Source: Phycisphaerales bacterium (GTDB lineage: Bacteria > Planctomycetota > Phycisphaerae > Phycisphaerales > SM1A02). Taken from it: a stretch of DNA of 5,879 bases. Every line of letters starts with the position of its first letter. Position 1 is the first letter of the stretch. The stretch spans positions 1 to 5,879 of the forward strand of contig SKZB01000022.1 of NCBI GenBank assembly GCA_007127615.1. The letters are read 5' to 3'. A model generated the notes under the pieces. That model was given only the letters and a program-made list of their open reading frames with translations. It had not been told where the DNA came from and did no database searches. Shown here one piece after another: positions 1-5,810 of the stretch. Both the position numbers and the translations under genes were made by a program.

Positions 1-768
1 ACCCAGATCACCAGCGATCCGTCGGACGACGTCATGCCCGCCTTTGATCCGTCGGGACAGAAGCTCGCGTTCGCCTCCAATCGCAGCGGAACGTGGGACA
101 TCTACATCACGTCGATCAACGGCGGACCGCCCGCCAAAATCACCACCGAAAGTGATCAGTGCATTCATCCGACCTGGTCACCCGACGGCCGCATGCTGGC
201 CTACTGCAAGTTCGGCAGCCAGTCCGGCCGGTGGGAAATCTGGGTCACCGAAGTGGATAATCCCGGAACGCGACACTTCCTCGAGTACGGCATGTTCCCG
301 CGCTGGTCGCCCGACGTTTCGAACAACAAGATTCTCTTCCAGCGACCGCGGCAGCGCGGCAGCCGACTGCACAGCATCTGGACGATTGACTACGTCAACG
401 GCGAAGCGATGCATCCGACGGAAATCGTTTCCGCGGGGAACGCCGCGGTCATCAATCCCTCCTGGTCGCCCGACGGGAAGCGGATTGTCTTCGTCACGGT
501 GCTCGATCCCGACCGGGCGGATGAGACCCGCCCCGAGCAGTCGGATCTCTGGGTCGTGAATCTCGACGGCAGCAGCCGCATCAAGCTGACCGACGGCCAG
601 TTCGCCAACTACCAGCCGTTCTGGTCCACCGACGGTCGCATCTTCTTTATCTCCAGCCGGTCCGGCACGGACAATGTCTGGGCGCTGCACACCGATCGCA
701 TCCTCGAACTGATCGATCCCAGTGGCGGCGAGTACGCGACGGTCGATCCCGATCGTGAGCGGAACTGA
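1..768 (+). CDS. TolB-like PD40 beta-propeller protein (5'-truncated)
   Basis: The frame is open from the first base, so the N-terminus lies outside the window; 255 codons are present, ending in TGA. The first in-window ATG (34) sits inside a repeat and is unlikely to be the true start. Five WD40-like/PD40 blades are visible at about residues 12-39, 56-84, 98-129, 151-187 and 203-229. Their hallmarks are the turns FDPSGQKLAF, WSPDGRMLAY, WSPD, WSPDGKRIVF and WSTDGRIFF, each followed by a strand such as DIYI, EIWV, SIWTI, DLWVV or NVWAL. This repeat is shared by TolB and by many periplasmic or secreted propeller proteins, which act as protein-interaction scaffolds. No catalytic domain follows the last blade; the tail is a short polar stretch. 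It could be TolB-like or the propeller half of a larger protein. The fold is secure; identity as TolB itself cannot be shown without the N-terminus. Confidence 0.85.
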   Translation, partial: TQITSDPSDDVMPAFDPSGQKLAFASNRSGTWDIYITSINGGPPAKITTESDQCIHPTWSPDGRMLAYCKFGSQSGRWEIWVTEVDNPGTRHFLEYGMFPRWSPDVSNNKILFQRPRQRGSRLHSIWTIDYVNGEAMHPTEIVSAGNAAVINPSWSPDGKRIVFVTVLDPDRADETRPEQSDLWVVNLDGSSRIKLTDGQFANYQPFWSTDGRIFFISSRSGTDNVWALHTDRILELIDPSGGEYATVDPDRERN

Positions 769-857
769 GTACGGCACGCGTCTCGGGCCGGGCTGATCGA
801 AAGGTTCGCCCCGGCCATTTGAAAATGAGCGGAGCTCACTCGCAAAGGCAGGACGCC

Positions 858-1649
858 ATGACAAGTACACATGCCATGCGCATGGTCCGTGGTTCATCTC
901 CCGGCAGGGGATCGATCCGTTTCGGCCGGCTCGCGCCGCTGCTGGCGCTCTTCGTCCTCGCGGCGGGCGGGTGCGGCGGACCGAAACTGGTTGAACCACG
1001 ATCACTGCACAGTCCCTACGACCAGACTCAGCTCTGGGCGGTCGCGCCGTTCGCCAACGAATCCGGCTCGCTGCACGTGGATCCGTACGAGATCGCCGAC
1101 GCCATGGCGGCGGAAGTGCAACACACCGAAGGCCTGCTCGTCCTTCCCGTGAACCGCGTGATCGCCGCCATGCGAGAGCTGGATCTGCTGGCGATCGCCA
1201 CGCCCGGCGAAGCGATGCAGGTGATGAACCTGATCGGCGCGGACGGGTTGATCGTCGGCACGGTGACGGCTTACGACCCCTACCGGCCGATGACGCTCGG
1301 CGTCGCGGTTGAACTCCACCGACAGGAACGGGAGATCACATCCCGCCGATTTGATACCCGCGATCTGACCCGCTCACCCTCGGGGCGCGTCTCACCCGGC
1401 GCTTTGGATCGATCCAATCCCGTCGCCCAGGCGGCGGGCGTCTTCGAAGCGGCGAATCACCGGACGCTTTCGCGGCTCGAGGAATACGCCTCGGGCCGGT
1501 CGGTCCCCGACGGTGCGTTCGGAAGGGACATCTACCAGGTGCGCATGGATCTGTACGCCCAGTTTGTTTCGTACCAGTTGTTACAGGACCTGCTCGAACG
1601 CGAACACCTGCGTCTTGTGTCAATAGTTCCGGAAAGTCAGGCCCGCTGA
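858..1649 (+). CDS. Predicted lipoprotein, possible LpoB/CsgG-like fold
   Basis: This is a 263-aa protein. I chose the ATG at 858 because AAAGG (844-848) and AGGA (850-853) lie just upstream. The frame extends back to a TTG at 819 and an ATG at 825, and internal ATGs at 876 and 882 are also possible. An arginine-rich n-region (R9-R24) leads to a hydrophobic core (about 25-36) and a lipobox-like AGGC ending at Cys39, a slightly poor match because -3 is Ala, not Leu. After the Cys, the segment LWAVAPFANESG (59-70), then VLPVNRVIAAM (95-105) and GADGLIVGTVTAYD (127-140), follows the pattern seen in LpoB/CsgG-type outer-membrane lipoproteins: a strand with PFxNxSG, a helix, and a later G-A-D-G-hydrophobic strand. 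The C-terminal 120 residues are polar and partly helical and I do not recognise them. It lies 89 bases after the propeller gene and may share its transcript. Coding and export look secure; the fold is an inference and the function is unknown. Confidence 0.75.
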   Translation: MTSTHAMRMVRGSSPGRGSIRFGRLAPLLALFVLAAGGCGGPKLVEPRSLHSPYDQTQLWAVAPFANESGSLHVDPYEIADAMAAEVQHTEGLLVLPVNRVIAAMRELDLLAIATPGEAMQVMNLIGADGLIVGTVTAYDPYRPMTLGVAVELHRQEREITSRRFDTRDLTRSPSGRVSPGALDRSNPVAQAAGVFEAANHRTLSRLEEYASGRSVPDGAFGRDIYQVRMDLYAQFVSYQLLQDLLEREHLRLVSIVPESQAR

Positions 1650-1657
1650 GGACCGAT

Positions 1658-1684
1658 GTGGTTCTTGGCAAGGCCGAGAACCAC
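1658..1684 (+). terminator. Terminator-like hairpin after lipoprotein gene
   Basis: The arms GTGGTTCTTGGC (1658-1669) and GCCGAGAACCAC (1673-1684) pair over 12 positions with one G-T wobble and a 3-base loop. The hairpin begins 8 bases after the stop codon of the lipoprotein gene. No real T-run follows (TTATGT), so it may act as a weak intrinsic terminator or as a 3'-end stabiliser instead. Confidence 0.55.
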
Positions 1685-1726
1685 TTATGTCCGACTCACC
1701 ATGTCATCGCGCACCACGCCTCACCT

Positions 1727-1744
1727 CCGCAACCCGCGTTGCGG
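1727..1744. repeat. Small perfect inverted repeat upstream of recombinase gene
   Basis: CCGCAAC (1727-1733) and GTTGCGG (1738-1744) form a perfect 7-bp stem with the loop CCGC, 79 bases before the recombinase start. There is no T-tract. It could be a leader hairpin, an operator or chance in GC-rich DNA; the gap 1685-1822 otherwise shows nothing I can call. Confidence 0.35.
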
Positions 1745-1822
1745 CCCGGCGATCCTGCGCACGGTTGACACTGGCTTCCCCGACCGCCCGCCCGGGCCCT
1801 GAGAGAGTTTGAGATTCACGCC

Positions 1823-2872
1823 ATGAGCAAGAACCAACCGGACTACCTGCCCGTTGTGAACGCCTTCCTGGAGCATCTGCTCGACGAACGGCATTTCAGC
1901 CCCTACACCGCGCGATGCTATGGCGTTGACCTGCGGCAGTATGTCGACTTTCTGTCCGATGAACACGGCATCGAGATCGATCGCACCCATGAACAACAGG
2001 CCTACCGGCGGCAGTGCGACAAGGCCCGACCGGAAGGCAGCGGTTCGGCCGACGTGGTCGGAACCGTCGGCAGTGCCAAGTCGATTACCGACGCGATGTT
2101 GAGCGCGAACGTCGATTCGATTCGTGCTTTTCTCGGCCACCTCGACGGATTTCAGTACTCCGCCGCCACGATGGCGCGGAAGATCGCGACGCTGCGCTCC
2201 TTCTACCGCTGGCTGGACAAGCAGTCACTGGTGCCGGCGAATCCGATGCTGCTCATCCGCACGCCCCGGCAGAACAAGCGTCTGCCCAAGGCGATCACCG
2301 TGGAGCAGGTCGAAAAGCTGCTCTCGGCTCCGGATGACAAGGCGCTGCTCGGCGCCCGTGACCGGGCGATCCTCGAAACGCTCTATTCCACCGGCATCCG
2401 CGTCAGCGAACTCGTCGGCATGAACCGCGGCGACATCGATGAGACCGGTCAGGCGCTGATCGTGCGCGGCAAGGGCAAGAAGGAACGCATCGTGCCGCTC
2501 GGCTCGCACGCCCTCGCCGCGATCGCGCACTACCTCATCAAGCTCGACCAGTACCAGCGCGAGCAGGGACAACCGATCACCGCGGACGATCCGATCTTCA
2601 TCAACAAGCACGGCGGACGTCTTTCCACGCGGTCCGTCCGGCGAAAGGTCAGCAAGTATCTCGCGGAGGCCGGCCTCGATCCTTCGATCAGCCCGCACAC
2701 CCTGCGGCACAGCTTTGCGACGCATCTGCTGGATAACGGCGCCGATCTGCGCAGCGTGCAGGAACTGCTCGGCCACCAGTCGCTGTCCACGACGCAGGTC
2801 TACACCCATCTGACCACGCAGCGAATGCGGGAGGCCTACGATCAAGCTCATCCGCGGGCCGAAGCGTCCTGA
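1823..2872 (+). CDS. xerC: Tyrosine recombinase, XerC/XerD type
   Basis: This is a 349-aa site-specific recombinase expected to resolve chromosome dimers at a dif site in the cytoplasm with the division machinery. The N-terminal SAM-like DNA-binding domain (about 6-150) carries HFSPYTARCYGVDLRQYVDFL. The C-terminal catalytic domain (about 155-340) has the full set: Arg193 in STGIRVSEL, Lys217 in RGKGKKER, His292 and Arg295 in SPHTLRHSFATHLLDNGA, His318 in LLGHQSLSTTQ, and nucleophile Tyr327 in VYTHL. The spacings (24 residues R to K, 26 His to His, 9 His to Tyr) equal those I recall for E. coli XerD. The C-terminal YDQAHPRA resembles XerC more than XerD, but the two cannot be told apart for sure here. 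It is about 50 residues longer than the roughly 298-aa family norm, through an insert near residues 52-95. The ATG has only a weak GAGA 8 bases upstream. It is monocistronic, between a hairpin and a terminator. Confidence 0.93.
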   Translation: MSKNQPDYLPVVNAFLEHLLDERHFSPYTARCYGVDLRQYVDFLSDEHGIEIDRTHEQQAYRRQCDKARPEGSGSADVVGTVGSAKSITDAMLSANVDSIRAFLGHLDGFQYSAATMARKIATLRSFYRWLDKQSLVPANPMLLIRTPRQNKRLPKAITVEQVEKLLSAPDDKALLGARDRAILETLYSTGIRVSELVGMNRGDIDETGQALIVRGKGKKERIVPLGSHALAAIAHYLIKLDQYQREQGQPITADDPIFINKHGGRLSTRSVRRKVSKYLAEAGLDPSISPHTLRHSFATHLLDNGADLRSVQELLGHQSLSTTQVYTHLTTQRMREAYDQAHPRAEAS

Positions 2873-2930
2873 CGGTGGGGAGGAAGATTTGGCGTGCTCG
2901 GCCGAATTCGGTCGATAACGCGGGAAATGG

Positions 2931-2969
2931 CCGCGGGGCAGCTCGGTGGGAGTGCCCCGTGGTTTCTTT
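2931..2969 (+). terminator. Intrinsic terminator of the recombinase gene
   Basis: The arms CCGCGGGGCA (2931-2940) and TGCCCCGTGG (2953-2962) pair over 10 positions with one G-T. Inside, after a one-base bulge (G2941), CTC (2942-2944) pairs with GAG (2950-2952) around the 5-base loop GGTGG. The run TTTCTTT (2963-2969) follows at once, giving the stem plus T-tract layout of a Rho-independent terminator. It lies 59 bases after the recombinase stop codon. Confidence 0.8.
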
Positions 2970-3013
2970 AAACGGCTCTTCAGGAAATCGTGTGGGTCAC
3001 GAGTGACGGTTGC

Positions 3014-3040
3014 GCATCGGTCGGCGGCGCCGCCCGATGC
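3014..3040. repeat. 27-base inverted repeat in convergent gap
   Basis: GCATCGG (3014-3020) pairs with CCGATGC (3034-3040). After one T-C mismatch, CGGC (3022-3025) pairs with GCCG (3029-3032), leaving a 3-base loop. The symmetry is exact about base 3027. No T-tract follows on the plus strand. It may be a structured RNA end, a protein-binding palindrome or part of a dispersed intergenic element. Confidence 0.5.
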
Positions 3041-3058
3041 TTCACCCGCGGCGACACT

Positions 3059-3098
3059 CCGTCGCTCCGTCCCTTCGTCGCTTCGTCGCTTCGTGCCT
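3059..3098. repeat. 8-bp imperfect tandem repeat, five units
   Basis: Five successive octamers read CCGTCGCT, CCGTCCCT, TCGTCGCT, TCGTCGCT and TCGTGCCT, giving a consensus of YCGTCGCT. The third and fourth are identical and the others differ from them at one or two bases. The period is a clean 8 bp over 40 bases and breaks down at TCTCTGAA. It lies in non-coding DNA, so it is not a codon-level repeat of a protein. Confidence 0.65.
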
Positions 3099-3174
3099 TC
3101 TCTGAATCCGTGCGGATCACTTGCGCAGATTCCTGAAGCGCCCCTTAAACTAACGCTTCGCTTATGTCACGACG

Positions 3175-3215
3175 CGGCGCCGCCGGGCCCGATGCGTCAT
3201 TGACCTGCGGCGCCG
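3175..3215 (-). terminator. Inverted repeat beyond the glycosyltransferase stop, possible terminator
   Basis: CGGCGCCGC (3175-3183) and GCGGCGCCG (3207-3215) are perfect 9-base complements separated by 23 bases. They lie 18 bases past the stop codon of the minus-strand glycosyltransferase gene. The loop is long and no T-run directly follows on the minus strand, although the DNA turns AT-richer (GTTAGTTTAA) about 20 bases on. An alternative small stem, GACGC (3171-3175) with GCGTC (3194-3198), competes with it. A role as the operon's terminator is plausible but not shown. Confidence 0.4.
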
Positions 3216-3232
3216 GTCCAATCCGTCCCCTG

Positions 3233-4423
3233 CTACCGCTCGGCGCGCTCCTCGCGCCGGGCCGCGTTGGTCCACAGCCGCTTCCCTTCCCGCAGCCTTG
3301 CCGCCGGATAGAGCGTGCCCCGCCACCGAATGCCGCCGCGGACCATGCCCAGCACGATCGCCCTGAGAAAGAGAAGCAGCAGGATCGAATCCCCCAGCGG
3401 AAACACCGCCGCCGTCCACATGCGACGACCCATCCACCGGTTGAGCGCCATCCCCGCGAGTGCCGTCACCACGATCGTGCCCAGGCCGATCGGCTGAATC
3501 CAGCGCGGTCCGGCCAGCGCCACCCACGGCGCCAGCCAGATGGCCGTCGCGGCGAAAAATACGATCACCGCCAACCCGGCGCGGCAGTTGACGCCGACGT
3601 ACGACTTCTCGAACCCGCGCGCAACCCCCGACAACCGGCGGTACCAGTGCAGCCCCAGCAAGCCGCGTCCATTGACGATGGCGCTCGGCGCGCCGGACCG
3701 TTTGAGCATCACGCCGAGCGCCATGTCATCGACCATCTCCAATCGCAACCATTCAAGACCATCGGAGCGCTCAAGCGCCTCCCGCCGGGCGAGGTTGAAG
3801 GCGCCGACGCCCGCCCCGACCGGCGAGTTCGGGTCAGACACGCCCCAGAGCCGCGCCACCGGCGTGAAGATGCGACCGAAGGACGACAGGACGCTGTCCA
3901 CCAGCGGCGTCGCCGGCCACAACTCCGGCAGGATGGTCAGGTGATCCAGCCGCTCGTCGAGCGCGAAGGAGAGCGCGCGTCGAAGCGTGCCGGGCCTGGC
4001 GTGGACATCGGCATCGGTGAAGAGGATCCACTCGCCCGTCGCCCGATCCAGACCGCACTGCATCGCGTGGACTTTACCCAGCCATCCCTCCGGAAGGTGA
4101 TCCAGATGGACCGGCACGATGCGCTCATCCTCCGCCGCCAGCTCGTCGATGACCGTCCCGGTTGCGTCATCGGATCGATCATTGATCAGAACGACCTCGA
4201 GATCGGGATACGCATCCAGCAGACGCGAGCGTACGGCCGGGGCGAGATCCTCCTGCTCGTTCCGGGCCGGGATGATCATGCTGATGCGAGGCCAGCGCTT
4301 CGGTTCGGGCGGACCTGCGGCCGACAGAACCGGAACCGTGCGAAGCGTCCGCAGGATGGAAACCGCCATGACCATCCAGAACGCACAGCCGGCGAAGAGA
4401 AGTGCTGCCGTGAGTGCTTCCAT
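3233..4423 (-). CDS. Membrane-anchored family 2 glycosyltransferase
   Basis: This 396-aa inner-membrane enzyme is predicted to transfer a sugar from a nucleotide-sugar donor to a lipid-linked acceptor. An N-terminal hydrophobic helix (about 4-24) precedes a GT-A catalytic domain starting at RISMIIPARNEQEDL (46-60). Next come LINDRSDDATG (79-89), the metal-binding DAD motif in ILFTDADVHARPG (133-145), and VGAGVGAFNLARREA (202-216). EMVDDMALG (229-237) holds the likely acidic catalytic residues D232/D233. LHWYRRLSGVARGFEKS (258-274) matches the segment before the membrane region in HpnB/CrtQ-like family-2 enzymes. Hydrophobic helices follow at about 282-305, 310-328 and 338-362, then IRWRGTLYP (365-373). 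The ATG is 3 bases after the stop of the upstream membrane-protein gene and has no Shine-Dalgarno sequence, suggesting translational coupling. Hopanoid- or carotenoid-type glycosylation is possible from this resemblance, but the substrate is unknown. Confidence 0.88.
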   Translation of the reverse strand: MEALTAALLFAGCAFWMVMAVSILRTLRTVPVLSAAGPPEPKRWPRISMIIPARNEQEDLAPAVRSRLLDAYPDLEVVLINDRSDDATGTVIDELAAEDERIVPVHLDHLPEGWLGKVHAMQCGLDRATGEWILFTDADVHARPGTLRRALSFALDERLDHLTILPELWPATPLVDSVLSSFGRIFTPVARLWGVSDPNSPVGAGVGAFNLARREALERSDGLEWLRLEMVDDMALGVMLKRSGAPSAIVNGRGLLGLHWYRRLSGVARGFEKSYVGVNCRAGLAVIVFFAATAIWLAPWVALAGPRWIQPIGLGTIVVTALAGMALNRWMGRRMWTAAVFPLGDSILLLLFLRAIVLGMVRGGIRWRGTLYPAARLREGKRLWTNAARREERAER

Positions 4424-4426
4424 GAC

Positions 4427-5236
4427 TCAGCGCTTCGGCCAGCGGCGAACCGGCGATTCATCGTCGGCCGCCATCAGGTCGTCCGCGTTGCCCCGATCGA
4501 GTTTTTCCAGCGCGCCGTTGGCGATAAGTCCGATCACACCGAGCACAATGAACATGACCACCAGGCCGGCGATCAGCACGGCCGGTCCGGGGCCGTCCTT
4601 GATGAATCCCTGCAGATCATCGTGACCGCTTGCGGCCGCGGTCGCGGCAAACACCACCGCCACGGCGGTGCGCGGCAGCATACCGACCATCGTGCCGATC
4701 GCGTAGGGCACTATCGCAACCTTGGTGCTCGCCATGACGAGGTTGGTCAGGGAGAAGGGTGAGTTCGGCGGCAAACGCAGCAGAATGACGATACCGAGCG
4801 TTCGCCACCACCCCTTGCCGATCAGCGCATTGCGCACCACGAGCGCGCGGCGGTTGGAGCGGATCATCTCGTCAACCCGGTCCCGGGAGACGAAACTGGC
4901 GATGAAATAGCCCAGCAGCGAGGCGCCGGTGAATCCGATGAGCGCGGCGGGCAGGCCCACCGCCGCCCCGAAGACCCATCCTCCGATGATCGCCTGGGCA
5001 AAGGTGGGCAGAAGTCCGAACCCCCCGCTGAGCATAAAGATGCCGATGTAGATCAGCAGGCCGAACTCGCCCTGATCGTGCAGAAACTCCGAGACCGCGC
5101 CGACGTAGACGAGCAGCGTGATGCCGACGACCGCCGGCGTGGCGGTCCAGGCGAGGGCCAGCATCCCGGTCGGCCCGAGGCGTTTCCAGAGCGCGCGTTT
5201 CGGTTCGGGGACAGTGGATGAAACGGGATCGGGCAT
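4427..5236 (-). CDS. VTT-domain (TVP38/TMEM64 family) membrane protein
   Basis: This 269-aa polytopic membrane protein belongs to the VTT/SNARE-associated superfamily that includes DedA, TVP38 and TMEM64; eukaryotic members are lipid scramblases, and bacterial DedA relatives are linked to lipid carrier recycling. Hydrophobic segments lie at about 24-48, 57-78, 82-115, 145-165, 173-201 and 218-241. The VTT hallmarks are present: a glycine-rich re-entrant-type segment LLPTFAQAIIGGWVFGAAVG (75-94), then ILLRLPPNSPFSLTNLVMAS (151-170) with Arg154 and the PP/N core, followed by YAIGTMVGMLPRTAVAVVF (178-196). The C-terminus is a charged cytoplasmic tail. The ATG at 5236 has no clear Shine-Dalgarno sequence (TACCCTTCAATC upstream). 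It is the first gene of a two-gene operon with the glycosyltransferase. No other start fits better; the sequence before the first helix is short and polar. Confidence 0.88.
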   Translation of the reverse strand: MPDPVSSTVPEPKRALWKRLGPTGMLALAWTATPAVVGITLLVYVGAVSEFLHDQGEFGLLIYIGIFMLSGGFGLLPTFAQAIIGGWVFGAAVGLPAALIGFTGASLLGYFIASFVSRDRVDEMIRSNRRALVVRNALIGKGWWRTLGIVILLRLPPNSPFSLTNLVMASTKVAIVPYAIGTMVGMLPRTAVAVVFAATAAASGHDDLQGFIKDGPGPAVLIAGLVVMFIVLGVIGLIANGALEKLDRGNADDLMAADDESPVRRWPKR

Positions 5237-5261
5237 GATTGAAGGGTATCAGCTTCGCGGC

Positions 5262-5278
5262 ATCGGAGATCTTCCGAT
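5262..5278. promoter_or_regulatory. Near-palindrome in leader of the minus-strand operon
   Basis: ATCGGA (5262-5267) and TCCGAT (5273-5278) are perfect 6-base inverted repeats around GATCT, centred at 5270. The element is 25 bases upstream of the membrane-protein start codon, where an operator or leader hairpin could act. No convincing -10/-35 pair is visible nearby, so this is a suggestion only. Confidence 0.3.
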
Positions 5279-5390
5279 AACGGGCGGGTGGCGCCAATTG
5301 CAGGGACGGGTTCGACTTGAGATACGTCAAACACCCGGCGAGCGCTTCAGCCGACCCGGTGGCGGGCCGATGCAGGTCACACACGAGCAT

Positions 5391-5411
5391 CACCGGCCGC
5401 CGCGGCCGGTG
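5391..5411. repeat. Perfect 9-bp GC hairpin upstream of small lipoprotein
   Basis: CACCGGCCG (5391-5399) and CGGCCGGTG (5403-5411) pair perfectly around the loop CCG (5400-5402), ending 41 bases before the lipoprotein start codon. There is no T-tract on either side. If the transcript starts upstream, it would be a stable 5'-leader stem; otherwise it could be a protein-binding palindrome. Confidence 0.45.
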
Positions 5412-5452
5412 GCGCGAAACGGTCCTGAAGCCCATTCACGGGAGTCTGAGTT

Positions 5453-5758
5453 ATGCGACGTACCAGCACCGCCACGTTGGCCCTGGCCGCTCTGGTCCTG
5501 CCGCTCGCCCTGGCGGGATGCTCGAGCACGCAGATGACCAGCGCGGAACCCGGAGAAGTGCGGGTGGCCCCGCAGATGAGCGAACGGGCGGCCGCGATTC
5601 TCGCGTACAACGCCATTCAGGAGCAGCCGGGCATGGTTCGCCTCGGAGCCGGCGATCGATTCGGTCAGCACGTCGTCGACCGTCATATGGTCCTTGTTCG
5701 AGCGCGGCAGGAGAGCGGCGGAGCCGCGCTCGCCACCGTGCCGGCCTCCGACGATTGA
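5453..5758 (+). CDS. Small predicted lipoprotein
   Basis: This is a 101-aa protein with a textbook lipoprotein signal: MRRTS n-region, hydrophobic core (about 8-20), and a lipobox LAGC with Cys23 as the modified residue, giving a mature peptide of about 79 residues. The ATG at 5453 has GGGAG (5440-5444) 8 bases upstream, a good ribosome binding site. After Cys23 comes a Ser/Thr-rich linker (SSTQMTSAEPG), then a polar, probably helical stretch (VAPQMSERAAAILAYNAIQEQ, 38-58) and a Val/Arg-rich segment (VVDRHMVLVRAR, 74-85). I do not recognise a family. Envelope location, with attachment to a membrane, is inferred from the lipobox; Ser24 rather than Asp after Cys would favour outer-membrane sorting by the rule known for enterobacteria. 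It faces the minus-strand operon across a 216-base gap and precedes the truncated gene at 5811 by 52 bases, so the two may be co-transcribed. Confidence 0.8.
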   Translation: MRRTSTATLALAALVLPLALAGCSSTQMTSAEPGEVRVAPQMSERAAAILAYNAIQEQPGMVRLGAGDRFGQHVVDRHMVLVRARQESGGAALATVPASDD

Positions 5759-5798
5759 TCGAGCGATCCGGCTTGCTGACGCATCCACCTTCCCATCC

Positions 5799-5804
5799 GG
5801 GAGG
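5799..5804 (+). promoter_or_regulatory. Strong ribosome binding site before 3'-truncated gene
   Basis: GGGAGG (5799-5804) lies 6 bases before the ATG at 5811. It is the best Shine-Dalgarno match in the window and is the main evidence that a real gene begins there. Confidence 0.65.
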
Positions 5805-5810
5805 TCTACC

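Larger units (their letters stand above)
2873..3232. other. Convergent intergenic gap without a credible gene
   Basis: This 360-base gap separates the plus-strand recombinase gene from the 3' end of the minus-strand glycosyltransferase gene. It contains the recombinase terminator, inverted repeats at 3014-3040 and 3175-3215 and an 8-bp tandem repeat at 3059-3098, each listed separately. The only open frame of any length (2946-3203, plus) starts inside the terminator loop, has no ribosome binding site, and translates to a low-complexity Arg/Ser/Pro-rich product with no recognisable domain, so I do not call it. No tRNA-like fold was evident by eye. Confidence 0.7.

Noticed and set aside
178..1005. 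A 275-codon minus-strand frame opposite the propeller and lipoprotein genes
   Set aside because: It is low in recognisable motifs, rich in Arg/Pro/Gly, and lies antisense to PD40 repeats that are clearly coding. It is a shadow frame.
1765..1770. A perfect TTGACA -35 hexamer upstream of the recombinase gene
   Set aside because: The bases 16-18 downstream are CCGCCC-like with no resemblance to a -10 element, so I do not call a promoter.
2946..3203. An 85-codon plus-strand frame in the convergent gap
   Set aside because: It starts within the loop of the recombinase terminator, lacks a ribosome binding site, crosses the octamer tandem repeat and gives a low-complexity product.
1650..3232. A dif site beside the recombinase gene
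   Set aside because: I looked for a 28-base site with partly inverted 11-base arms around a 6-base centre, as in known dif sites, and found no AT-rich match in the flanks.
3164..4762. A 532-codon open frame on the plus strand opposite the glycosyltransferase and VTT genes
   Set aside because: Its product is Arg/His/Pro/Asp-rich with no domain or membrane pattern, while the minus strand encodes two clear families over the same bases. Long antisense frames are expected at this GC content.
5299..5327. A weak promoter-like pair (TTGCAG, 17-base spacer, GATACG) in the divergent gap
   Set aside because: Each hexamer matches consensus at only three of six positions, which is expected by chance.
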